Assembly (NCBI GenBank): GCA_041906185.1
Contig: JAYRJQ010000001.1
Span: 186,001 to 250,000 of the forward strand
Origin: Roseateles_B sp041906185
GTDB lineage: Bacteria; Pseudomonadota; Gammaproteobacteria; Burkholderiales; Burkholderiaceae_C
DNA length: 64,000 bases
Direction: 5' to 3'
A model generated the notes under the pieces. The model saw only the letters and a list, made by a program, of their open reading frames with translations, made no database searches and was not told the DNA's origin. The position numbers and the translations under genes are program-made. This document shows, piece by piece, positions 54,166 through 62,256 of the stretch (its first letter is position 1; each line of letters starts with the position of its first letter).

Positions 54166-54374
54166 GCCATGACATCACCATCACTGCAAGCCTGCAGCCG
54201 GAGATCGCTCGCCAGCTTGCGCAGTTCTGCAAGCGAAGCACGTTCGATCAGTTCTACCAACTGGCCGAGGCTCACCTTTCTCAAGATGAGAGAAAGGAGC
54301 GGGCCTACCAAATGATTGCTGGCATCGATGCCGTGGCGCGCGCCCTGGCCGATGTGGGTTTCAGTCCGCGCTGA
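54162..54374 (+). CDS. Small hypothetical soluble protein, 70 aa
   Basis: MSHDITITASLQPEIARQLAQFCKRSTFDQFYQLAEAHLSQDERKERAYQMIAGIDAVARALAD-like helical protein (positions 1-64). Short proteins of this form are common on betaproteobacterial islands, but I cannot name it. Coupled to the small membrane protein gene upstream. Confidence 0.5.
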   Translation: MSHDITITASLQPEIARQLAQFCKRSTFDQFYQLAEAHLSQDERKERAYQMIAGIDAVARALADVGFSPR

Positions 54375-54426
54375 ATCCAGCATGTCAGCGTAGGTAATTG
54401 TTTAATTACACGGAGTACCGCAAGAA

Positions 54427-55851
54427 ATGAAGAAGCAGTTTCTTTACACGATGGCCCTGATGGCAGGTTTGCTCGCAGCGACCGCCAGTGCCCAGACTGA
54501 GCTTCCGCCGCCCAAGGCCAGCGAAGGCAGGCCGGTGCACTGCTCTGGCGGATATCAGGACAGCGCCTGCAACACGACGCTGCTGCGCGCACCGCAGTCA
54601 GCGCCGACATGCTCGAGCACCGATGGCTGGGTGACCGTCGCTCCGGCCAAGTGGATCGGTTCGAAGTGGGCCGCGCCGGCGTGCCACTACACACCGCAGC
54701 CCAGCTGCCCGAGCGGCTACATCGAGTCGAGTGCAGCCGTGTGGACAGGATCCTCCTGGACTTCGCCCAGCTGCCAGCAGCCGCCCGCTCCCGCTTGCAG
54801 CAGCGGTTACGTTCAGACCTCTCCTCCTGTCTGGTCTGGCAGCTCCTGGAGCGCCCCGACCTGCGCCCCGAGCTCCCCGAAGCCCAGCTGTGCTCCCGGG
54901 TATTCGGAGACCACGGCACCGACCTACAGCGGCGGCCTGTGGGTGGGGCAGGTATGCGCGCCCGTATCCCCCGCGCCGACTTGCCCACCAGGCACTACTG
55001 AACTCGCAGCGGCGACCTGGAACAGCACCACCAGCAGCTGGAACCCGCCAAGCTGCACGACCGTGACGCCGCCGCCTGCTCCGACGTGCCCCTCTGGCTA
55101 CACGATGCAGGTGGCTCCCGTCTGGAGTGGATCATCCTGGTCTGAGCCGACCTGCGTGCCGCCCTCGGTGCCGCCGGCACCGACGTGCGGTATCGGCTAC
55201 ACCCAAACAACTGCCCCCATCTGGAATGGCAGCTCCTGGGTGGGCCAGGTCTGCTCGCCGACGCCGCCCCCGCCACCTCCGGCGTGCACGCTCGGAGAAA
55301 TACAGACCGTGGCGCCCACCTGGACTGGCACGGCATGGGTAGGGCAGGTGTGCACGCCTGGCGTGCCGCCCACCCCGACCCCGCCGGCCTTGCCCGCCAC
55401 GATTGACTACCTGTTCAGCGCGACCTCTGGCTGGGCCTGGTTCTACTGGAGCGGGACCATCTCAAGCGCGTCCTCGAGCTCGTTCGGGCCGCTGTCCGTC
55501 AAGGCATCCGGCTCAACAGACTGTGCTTGGATCGGCTCGGGTGGCTCTCCGGAGTACCTGCGGTGCGACTCGCTGACGACTCCCATCGATTCTGAGGCCA
55601 GCTCGGCCTACTCCGCTGCAGCCAGCGCCTGCGACGGCGACAGTCTGCCGGTGTTGAGCTGGATTGATCAATGCACGCCGTATGTGGGGACTGGCGTCTA
55701 TCCGGATTCCGGGGCCTGCGTCTTCAAGTTCCGCAGCGGCAAGCTGGGGAAGACGGCCTGGTCCTGCTCTCGGTGGTGGCTGTACGTGGCCGACGAGAGC
55801 GGCAATCCCCCCGGCATCTCCAAGACCATCTCCGTGAGGCTTCAGCGCTGA
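54427..55851 (+). CDS. Exported Cys-rich tandem-repeat protein
   Basis: 474 residues. A signal peptide (residues 1-22, ending ASA) is followed by about eight imperfect repeats of 26-34 residues between residues 60 and 325, each of the form P-x-C-x-x-G-Y...A-P-x-W-x-G-S-S-W-x-x-x-x-C with two cysteines. A unique C-terminal domain of about 140 residues contains further cysteines. The pattern suggests a disulfide-stabilised surface or pilus-associated protein, possibly an adhesin or contact factor. No named family is recognised. Confidence 0.65.
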   Translation: MKKQFLYTMALMAGLLAATASAQTELPPPKASEGRPVHCSGGYQDSACNTTLLRAPQSAPTCSSTDGWVTVAPAKWIGSKWAAPACHYTPQPSCPSGYIESSAAVWTGSSWTSPSCQQPPAPACSSGYVQTSPPVWSGSSWSAPTCAPSSPKPSCAPGYSETTAPTYSGGLWVGQVCAPVSPAPTCPPGTTELAAATWNSTTSSWNPPSCTTVTPPPAPTCPSGYTMQVAPVWSGSSWSEPTCVPPSVPPAPTCGIGYTQTTAPIWNGSSWVGQVCSPTPPPPPPACTLGEIQTVAPTWTGTAWVGQVCTPGVPPTPTPPALPATIDYLFSATSGWAWFYWSGTISSASSSSFGPLSVKASGSTDCAWIGSGGSPEYLRCDSLTTPIDSEASSAYSAAASACDGDSLPVLSWIDQCTPYVGTGVYPDSGACVFKFRSGKLGKTAWSCSRWWLYVADESGNPPGISKTISVRLQR

Positions 55852-55929
55852 CGGGCCGACAGATCACCCTGCATCGCAGCGCCGCGAGGTGGGCTGCGAT
55901 GCGAGACCTCCAACTCAACTGGAACCACC

Positions 55930-57045
55930 ATGACCAAGAATCAAACTCTGCGCCAGACTGCTCTGGTCGCACTGCTCGCAACCTCCGCCGCGTTGGCCGC
56001 CTGTGGTGGCGGGGGAGGGGGTGCTCCGACCGCAGCCTCTGGTCCTTCGCCATCGACTCCTTCGCCATCGACTCCTTCGCCGTCGACTCCTGCAGCCGTC
56101 GTCGCCCCGGCTGGCACCTTGAAGGACGCCATCCCGGCCGCGACCTATGCTGACAACAGTCTGCAGCTGTCCGCCTTCAACGCCTTGAATCAGGCTCGCA
56201 AGTACGCTGGGGCGGGCCTCATTGCCCAGAGTGCAGCGCTGGACACCGCGGCTGAGGCGCACGCCAAGTACCTGACCACGAACATCAACACGGTCTTCAC
56301 GGCCGGGGCTCATATCGAAGATCCGTCGAAGCCGGACTTCTACGAAGCCACGCTGGCCACGCGCATGGCCAAGGCAGGCTTCAATCTCGGCAGCTATGGG
56401 TCTGAGGTCGTTGGCGGGACGGGCGCCTCGCGCTTGGGAGCTGACTGCATCTGGGGCCTGCTGGGCACGGTCTATCACGCAGCCGCTCTGCTTGGCCAGG
56501 CCACCAACATCGGCTTTGGCTTCGGCAGGGATACGGCGAACGTCCCGATGTGCGTTGCTGACTTCGGCTCGCTCGGGACCGAGAACTACCCGCAGGTCGC
56601 GCCGGCGGGGCAGATCGTTGCCTACCCGTATGACGGCCAAACCGGGGTGCTCTACTCGTTCGACATTGCCTCTGAGGTTCCGCGCCCGCCGGTTGCACTG
56701 TTCCCGAGCGCTACCTCCGGCACGCCTGTCATCGTGAGCGTGCGAAACGCTGACTTCGTCAACTTCAAGGCTGCGGGGACGCTGAACGCCGTCGTGACCA
56801 AATTCGAGATGAAGGACGCCAGCGGCAACATCGTTCCGGCGGGGATCTTGGCCAGCCCTGGCATCTCCGGCTCAGGCGTCACGATGACGGCGGATCCGAT
56901 GCTGGCGGAGGGCTTCCTGGTGTTGGTGCCGTTTGCGCCACTGACCAAGGGGGCAACCTATACGGTCAACGTCAATGCCATCCTGAGGGACGGCGGCGCT
57001 CCGCTCAGCAAGACCTGGAGTTTCGTATCTGATCGGGATCGGTAG
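55930..57045 (+). CDS. CAP-domain (SCP/PR1-like) lipoprotein
   Basis: 371 residues. A lipoprotein signal with lipobox LAAC (Cys at residue 25) is followed by Gly-rich spacer and three copies of the PSTPS unit. The CAP region shows FNALNQARKYAGAGLIAQSAALDTAAEAHAKYL and the later GFGFGRD and CVADFGSLG strands; CAP lacks strict catalytic residues. A C-terminal Ig-like domain (VIVSVRNADFVNFKAAGTLNAVVTKFEMKD) ends it. Probable outer-membrane or surface anchoring; function unknown. Confidence 0.75.
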   Translation: MTKNQTLRQTALVALLATSAALAACGGGGGGAPTAASGPSPSTPSPSTPSPSTPAAVVAPAGTLKDAIPAATYADNSLQLSAFNALNQARKYAGAGLIAQSAALDTAAEAHAKYLTTNINTVFTAGAHIEDPSKPDFYEATLATRMAKAGFNLGSYGSEVVGGTGASRLGADCIWGLLGTVYHAAALLGQATNIGFGFGRDTANVPMCVADFGSLGTENYPQVAPAGQIVAYPYDGQTGVLYSFDIASEVPRPPVALFPSATSGTPVIVSVRNADFVNFKAAGTLNAVVTKFEMKDASGNIVPAGILASPGISGSGVTMTADPMLAEGFLVLVPFAPLTKGATYTVNVNAILRDGGAPLSKTWSFVSDRDR

Positions 57046-57097
57046 TGCGACGCTGGCCGGTCTGTTTGCTCGGCTCAATCACAACCTAGATGCGTCG

Positions 57098-57121
57098 AAC
57101 GGCCCTGCAGGGCCGTTCTTC
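57098..57121 (+). terminator. Terminator after the CAP-domain gene
   Basis: AACGGCCCTGCAGGGCCGTT is a perfect palindrome followed by CTTC, 52 bases after the stop. It separates the two exported-protein genes from the RiPP-like cassette. Confidence 0.75.
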
Positions 57122-57489
57122 ATGGAGGTGCTGTCCCCCGATTCCCCGGGGCATTCGCACTGAGTGAACCGCTCTCACATCGTCCCGCATCGCATCGGAT
57201 TCATTGACTTCCAGGCGCTCGATCGCAGGTACACGTCGCCCCTATCAGCTTGGCAACCTTGACCTGCTCTCATGCACACCTCCCCCATGCCGAAAGTGGG
57301 ACAGGCCCCACACCTGTCGAATGGTTGTTCAGCATGATCGGATGAGGAGAAGCCCGAGGGCTCGCGCATCGCTTCTGTCGGTTAGCATTCGCTCGCGCCA
57401 TCTCAGCTCGCGCAGAGATGCGGTCGGAGCAAATTGTTTCTTCGATCTATGTGCTGCAGCGTTTTTGCTGCGAATTCAATGGAGAAAAT
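57122..57489 (+). other. Intergenic segment before the precursor peptide, presumed promoter region
   Basis: No gene accepted. Composition shifts from GC-rich to AT-richer at about 57430, marking the cassette edge. A small GCAGC-GTTTTT-GCTGC hairpin lies at 57456-57471, just before the GGAG ribosome site of the precursor. No clear -35/-10 pair can be fixed by eye. Confidence 0.45.
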
Positions 57490-57693
57490 ATGAAAAGCTG
57501 GCAAAAGGACTTCTATCAACAGCTCCAAGATAATGGGGTCGAGCCTTCCGGAATTGGCAAAGAAACGCTGTCAGATGCGGAAGTCAATGCGGTCGCGGGA
57601 GGTGGGCTTGAAATGATTTACGAAGAATCATTTACTCGCACCAACGCCGACGGTAGCATCAGCTTCACCCGCACACAAGCTGGCCCCAGGTAA
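57490..57693 (+). CDS. RiPP precursor peptide candidate with GG leader
   Basis: 67 residues, with GGAG five bases before the ATG. Leader residues 1-38 contain LSDAEVNAVAGG, the double-glycine type ending with Gly37-Gly38. The putative core is residues 39-67: GLEMIYEESFTRT-NADGSI-SFTRT-QAGPR, in which S-F-T-R-T occurs twice (Phe48 and Phe59). F-x-R and Y-E-E are of the aromatic-x-polar form used by radical SAM cyclophane-forming enzymes. It lies 12 bases (to the first ATG) or 63 bases (to the preferred start) ahead of the radical SAM gene. That it is the substrate is inferred from position and sequence form. Confidence 0.75.
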   Translation: MKSWQKDFYQQLQDNGVEPSGIGKETLSDAEVNAVAGGGLEMIYEESFTRTNADGSISFTRTQAGPR

Positions 57694-57756
57694 GGCTACG
57701 GGCAAATGGGCTTTCCCATTTGCCCTACTGATTCATTTCTCCAAATATCGCAATCA

Positions 57757-59001
57757 ATGAATCAACTCGAAGTTGTGCTAAAAATATCCGAGCGATGTAA
57801 CATAGATTGCACGTATTGCTATATGTTCAATCTGGGGAACGAAGACTATAAAAATCGCCCCCCATACATGAGCGAGCAGACGGTTATGGCTGTTGCCAGA
57901 TTTTTGGCGACAGGCGCGCGGGCGCTAGGCATAGATACCATCGTAATAATTCTTCACGGTGGCGAGCCGCTAATGATGAAGAAGGAACGCTTCGAGGCAT
58001 TGTGCTGCCAATTGAGGGATGAAATATCTCCATTTGCTAAAGTTAGATTTGCATTGCAAACCAATGCGATGCTAGTCGACTTTGAATGGATCAGAATATT
58101 CGCACGTCAAAAAATTGACGTGGGCGTCAGCATTGACGGGCCAGAGCGGGTGCACAATGAATTTCGAATGGACCGCGCTGGCTCAAGTACATTCGAGAAG
58201 ACTGTAGATGGAATACGCCTTCTGCAGGCGGCTGCACGTTCCGATATAATATCGCCGCCAGGTGCTCTGGCAGTTATTAATCCAAGCTATGGTCCTGTTG
58301 AGGTATATGAATATCTGGTTCGGGACCTAGGTTTGAAAAAGGTGGATTTTCTTTTGCCGATCGTTCGCCACGACACTTCCGTTGAAGTCGAAATGGGGCG
58401 ATATACGAATTATTTATTGGGGCTGCTGGATTGTTGGTTCAAGAATCAAGATCCGGACCTTGATATTCGAATTGTAACGAATCTGCTTCGATTCATTTAT
58501 GGGGGGCGTCGCAGCTTCCATTCTGAAAATGGGGCTGTTGGTCGTCTGCCAATTTTAACAATTAGTAGCGCCGGAGATCTTGGTCCAGATGATGATCTGA
58601 AACTATTGGGTGAATTCGAGAATCTCGGGAATGTGCACACCACAAGTCTTGAGGATTTCCTTGGCTCGCAGGACTGCGTGTATTTGGGAAGAGTCTCAAA
58701 GAGCATACCGACTGATTGCAGTCAGTGTGCATGGCAAAATTATTGCAAAGGAGGCTCAGCGTATGGGCTTCTGGTGGGTAGATACAGTGAGGCGCGAGGA
58801 TTTGACAATAAATCTAAATATTGCGAACCACTTCGGGCGTTTCATTTTGAACTGGTGAAGCGCTTGCTGAATCGGGGGCTCACGGAAGCCCAGCTTGAGG
58901 CTGCCTTCGACTTTGATAATCAGCCTCTGGAAAAGTGCGCATCAATTTCGAGGCCGGCTAAAAAAGCAGGGCGCCGGTTTGTTGCCATCCAAAAAATGTA
59001 A
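57757..59001 (+). CDS. Radical SAM/SPASM peptide maturase
   Basis: 414 residues. The radical SAM [4Fe-4S] motif is CNIDCTYC (Cys14, Cys18, Cys21), followed by YMFN and the GGEPL motif near residue 69. A C-terminal SPASM-type cluster region is DCSQCAWQNYCKGG, with later cysteines. LKISERCN..CTYCYMFN is typical of the FxsB/XyeB/GrrM-like RiPP maturases. Such enzymes cross-link residues in peptides, including Cbeta to aromatic ring. ATG 57757 begins at the conserved region; ATG 57706 (with a TAAGG site) is an alternative. Confidence 0.88.
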   Translation: MNQLEVVLKISERCNIDCTYCYMFNLGNEDYKNRPPYMSEQTVMAVARFLATGARALGIDTIVIILHGGEPLMMKKERFEALCCQLRDEISPFAKVRFALQTNAMLVDFEWIRIFARQKIDVGVSIDGPERVHNEFRMDRAGSSTFEKTVDGIRLLQAAARSDIISPPGALAVINPSYGPVEVYEYLVRDLGLKKVDFLLPIVRHDTSVEVEMGRYTNYLLGLLDCWFKNQDPDLDIRIVTNLLRFIYGGRRSFHSENGAVGRLPILTISSAGDLGPDDDLKLLGEFENLGNVHTTSLEDFLGSQDCVYLGRVSKSIPTDCSQCAWQNYCKGGSAYGLLVGRYSEARGFDNKSKYCEPLRAFHFELVKRLLNRGLTEAQLEAAFDFDNQPLEKCASISRPAKKAGRRFVAIQKM

Positions 59002-59023
59002 TGCGCATGTTCGGTGCGTCCAA

Positions 59024-59863
59024 ATGATGAGCAGCGTTAACGATAAGCCTACCGCAGATTTTGACGACCTTATTAGAATAATTGCACTTGACAAGAGCGA
59101 TTTGAGGCCGGATGCGGTTTCAATTGGAGCTGGAGTCCGGAAGGTTACTGATGCCGAAATCTCGAATCAATTTTACATACCACAAGCAATTGTTCCTGAA
59201 GCGGCTTGGCGAGAACTAACGCGGGAAGAGTGGAGTAGTTTCACTGCTGTGGATCGAATATACGACCCACGATGTACTGTAGGTCTCGCGAGACTGGATG
59301 ATGACATTTGGGGTTCCGTTCTTCGGGTGGTTGAGCGGTTTAAGTACGCAAGATCGTTGAGTGAAGAGTTTGGAAGCGTTGGGGCTGTCATAAGGGAATT
59401 GGAAAACTATCTAATTGCCCGTTTTGACGGGAAGGGGGAGTATGTTTCGCAAGGATTGAAGTCTACCGCGCCAGGTTTGCTGACCACCGCGATTGATCGA
59501 GAGATTGGCGGCTTGGCGGGTCTTCATGTAGATGCTTGGGACGGGGTTTTGCTCGAAGAGAGAATCCGTTCTAGGACACGTGTTACTGTGAACATTGGTC
59601 CTGATACTCGACATCTCCTCTTTGTTCCAATACGTCTGGATTCTATGAAAAGGATGATTGACGGTGTTTCAAAAATGAGCTGTGGTATAAGTGAGGCATG
59701 GTATCGCTTTGCTGAGGAATTTCCCAATTTGCCTGTAATCAGAATTTCCTTGCGGCCAGGTGACGTTTATATGGCGGCAACGGATTTCATCGTCCACGAC
59801 GGAAGCACGCAAGGCGCAATCAGTCGGACCTTCACTGTGCAGATTCGGTGCCATTTCTTGTAG
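59024..59863 (+). CDS. Putative Fe(II)/2-oxoglutarate-dependent oxygenase
   Basis: 279 residues, no signal peptide. The facial-triad pattern is His168-x-Asp170 (GLHVDAWDG) with His258 (FIVHDGSTQG), and Arg268 (ISRTF) ten residues later fits the 2-oxoglutarate salt bridge. The region before the first His contains the usual beta-strand layout. Overall similarity to a named family is not evident, so this is a motif-based call. It begins 22 bases after the radical SAM gene and would hydroxylate or otherwise oxidise the peptide. Confidence 0.65.
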   Translation: MMSSVNDKPTADFDDLIRIIALDKSDLRPDAVSIGAGVRKVTDAEISNQFYIPQAIVPEAAWRELTREEWSSFTAVDRIYDPRCTVGLARLDDDIWGSVLRVVERFKYARSLSEEFGSVGAVIRELENYLIARFDGKGEYVSQGLKSTAPGLLTTAIDREIGGLAGLHVDAWDGVLLEERIRSRTRVTVNIGPDTRHLLFVPIRLDSMKRMIDGVSKMSCGISEAWYRFAEEFPNLPVIRISLRPGDVYMAATDFIVHDGSTQGAISRTFTVQIRCHFL

Positions 59864-60024
59864 CCATCTCTATGACGGCTGCAAATGCTTTTCTGGGGCG
59901 GCTTCAGTCAGTTCCGGGATGCAGCCGAAAATGTAACGACTATCAATATGGCGGCTGGCTGCTGAAGAAAAGGGTGGCCTCACAAGTGAGAAATGTATTC
60001 TTGAACTAATTCGCAGGGAAACTC

Positions 60025-60852
60025 ATGTATTGGCGAAGAGTTAAAATTTTTGCAAGCTTTTTGATATTTTTCTGCGTTATGGTTCCGGCACTTGCGGATC
60101 CGGGAAGCGCTAGCATTGGGCAGGGCTTGCAGAAGGTTTCCGCCTACTATCTGAAGGCGGGTGAGTCGTCGGGAATACTTATTCTGGGTGTTCGGCACAC
60201 GAATGATCCATTCGATATTCAGATTCGTGAGATTGAAGATCAGCTCATCGCTTTTAGCCCAACTGAGATCCTTGTGGAGGGGGGGCGGTGGCCCCTTGCA
60301 GATGACAAGGAGGGGGCGGTTATGAAGTACGGGGAGATGGGCTTTGTCTATTTCATGGCGAATAGATTTGGCGTGCCAGTTTTTGACGCCGATCCAGGCC
60401 TGTCGCAGGAGATGGAATATGTTGCAAAAGCCCACGGGCCTATTCCAACTAAGCTCTACTACGCTCTTCGAATGCTTCGGCAGTTTCGGGAAGAGAGGTC
60501 GGGAAGGGATGTTGATTCGCTGATGGCGGATTGGCTAAATAGCCATGAATTTGACGATTCCCCTAGTTTGAAAGGTATTATGAATACGATTTCAGATCTT
60601 GAGGGTGAGGCGGGGCGGTTGATGCCAGGGCTGCGTGATTGGAGGGCGATGCCCTATCAATGGACCGAAAATTCAGGTAACTACTCAATATTAAACGATA
60701 TTGCCAGGACGTCCTCCATATATAGGGATAATTACCTTACAAGCGAATTGGTGAGTAGAATGTCGATTGGCCGAAGAATTCTTGTTGTTGTCGGCCTTTC
60801 TCACCTGGATGCACAGCGAGTAACGCTATTGCCCGCACTGAAGAAAAAATAG
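60025..60852 (+). CDS. Exported TraB/TIKI-like putative metallohydrolase
   Basis: 275 residues with a signal peptide (residues 1-25, MYWRRVKIFASFLIFFCVM core ending ALA). The mature protein shows two Gly-x-x-His motifs, GVRH (55-58) and GLSH (257-260), Glu85 in ILVEGG and an RDNYLTSELV segment (234-243), the marks of the TraB/TIKI/ChaN-type metal-dependent fold. TIKI proteins are peptidases. In this place it could trim or degrade the modified peptide in the periplasm. Same strand and same AT-rich composition as the oxygenase gene; the gap is 161 bases. Confidence 0.7.
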   Translation: MYWRRVKIFASFLIFFCVMVPALADPGSASIGQGLQKVSAYYLKAGESSGILILGVRHTNDPFDIQIREIEDQLIAFSPTEILVEGGRWPLADDKEGAVMKYGEMGFVYFMANRFGVPVFDADPGLSQEMEYVAKAHGPIPTKLYYALRMLRQFREERSGRDVDSLMADWLNSHEFDDSPSLKGIMNTISDLEGEAGRLMPGLRDWRAMPYQWTENSGNYSILNDIARTSSIYRDNYLTSELVSRMSIGRRILVVVGLSHLDAQRVTLLPALKKK

Positions 60853-61025
60853 GCAGACTGGATGTCCTGCAGCAGAGCCGTGGTCTGCGCGATCTGTCCG
60901 GCCGGCGTGTGCTGGTGAAACTGATGTGACCTATGGTTGTCAGGCTGGCGAATGGCATGCCGTTCGTCCGCCAAAGAGGTGTGGTGTTGAAGGAGGTGGT
61001 CGCGCCAGTTGGAATGGTTGAATCG
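60853..61025. other. Gap between cargo and integrase
   Basis: Composition returns to GC-rich. I see no gene with support; the convergent layout (cargo and integrase) would need a terminator, but no strong hairpin is seen here. Confidence 0.4.
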
Positions 61026-62237
61026 CTAGCCCAGCTTGGCCGCCAACTTCGCGGCCTCAACGTGCGTGTATCGCTTGAGCATCTGCATGCTCTTGTGCCC
61101 AGTCATGCTGGCGACCTCGAACGGGTTCAGCCCCTTCTCGAAGAGGCGAGACGTGCCTTCGTGGCGGGTGGTGTGGAACGGCAGATCTACGAGGAATCTA
61201 GAGTCTGCCTTCTTGCCATTGGCGGCGCACTCGACCAGGTACTGGTTTTGAGCGCGCGTCACGCAGCGGCGCCAGGCCTTCTCGAACGAATCGGAGCGCG
61301 ACCACTGGAACACGCGGCTTTCCTTGACCATGCGCGAGAGCGCCAGGGCCTGCGCTGACTTGGATGCGGGCTTGGCCAGGCCCTCGGCATCGTCCGCCGC
61401 TTCCACTGGTAGATGTGAATTGGAGGCCTTTAAGTCCTTCAATGTCGCGACGGCGGCCGATGACAGAGCAACCGTCCGAGACTCGCCGTTCTTCGTGCTG
61501 GTCAGATGCGCGGTGCGCTGGTTCAGATCGACGGCCGGCCACGTTAGCGACAACAGTTCGCCTAAACGCATCGTCGTCTCGATCGCGAGCTCGATGATTT
61601 CGCGCATGCCGACGCTGTCAGCGCCGGCGCGCTTGAGGTACTGCAGCTCAAGACCGCTGATCCGCCGCTCGCGCGGTGCGCCCCTCTTGGGCTTGCGGAC
61701 TTCCCTGACCGGGTTGAGCTGTAGCGGGATTGACCACTCAGTGCGCGCGTGCTCGATGATGGCGCTCAGAGTGTTGAGTTCATGCAGGACGGTCTGCTGG
61801 GAGACCAGCGGTTCCGACTCGGCCTGCTTCGTCGTGGCGCGCTTTGACGGGCTCTCGGCCGCAACGGTGCGGGGCTTGGGCTTCTTGGCGGGCTCCTTGG
61901 AGCGCCGATCACGGAATGCGGCCACGTGCGCGGGCTGGATCGCGCCGATAGGGCGCTTCAGCTCCGGCGCTGCGATCAGCGTCTTGATGCGATATTCCTC
62001 GCTCTTTGCTGACCGCTTGGACGGCGTGACTTCTTCGAGGTACTTTTGTGCCAATTCTGGGAAGGGCTTCTCTGCCGCCTTGGTGTCGCGCCAGTGGCCG
62101 CGCGTGATCGCCAGCTCGGTTTCCTGCGCCCAGGCCAGGGCGTCGGCCTTGGTCATGAAGGTCTTCGACTCTTCAATGCCGTCGCGCCGGACGCGTGCGC
62201 GCCACTGCAATTCGCCGCGCTTTTCGATCCTCGCCAT
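61026..62237 (-). CDS. Tyrosine-type site-specific integrase
   Basis: 403 residues. An N-terminal arm-binding domain (WRARVRRDGIEESKTFMTKADALAWAQETE) and a SAM-like core-binding domain are followed by the catalytic domain with Arg in TTMRLGELLSLTW, His-x-x-Arg in HTTRHEGTSRLFE, His in TGHKSMQML and nucleophile Tyr in KRYTHVE. It should integrate the element at tRNA-Thr and excise it with a directionality factor. It lies next to the right attachment site and is transcribed inward. Confidence 0.95.
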   Translation of the reverse strand: MARIEKRGELQWRARVRRDGIEESKTFMTKADALAWAQETELAITRGHWRDTKAAEKPFPELAQKYLEEVTPSKRSAKSEEYRIKTLIAAPELKRPIGAIQPAHVAAFRDRRSKEPAKKPKPRTVAAESPSKRATTKQAESEPLVSQQTVLHELNTLSAIIEHARTEWSIPLQLNPVREVRKPKRGAPRERRISGLELQYLKRAGADSVGMREIIELAIETTMRLGELLSLTWPAVDLNQRTAHLTSTKNGESRTVALSSAAVATLKDLKASNSHLPVEAADDAEGLAKPASKSAQALALSRMVKESRVFQWSRSDSFEKAWRRCVTRAQNQYLVECAANGKKADSRFLVDLPFHTTRHEGTSRLFEKGLNPFEVASMTGHKSMQMLKRYTHVEAAKLAAKLG

Positions 62238-62256
62238 CCGTGCTCCCTTATGTAGT

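Noticed and set aside
43838..57045. Prophage interpretation of the island
   Set aside because: No capsid, tail, terminase or lysis gene is seen; the relaxase, MobC-like and DotA/TraY proteins indicate a mobilizable element.
57175..57369. 64-codon minus-strand frame upstream of the RiPP-like cassette
   Set aside because: No ribosome site, no recognisable domain and divergent position; could not be supported as a second precursor or regulator.
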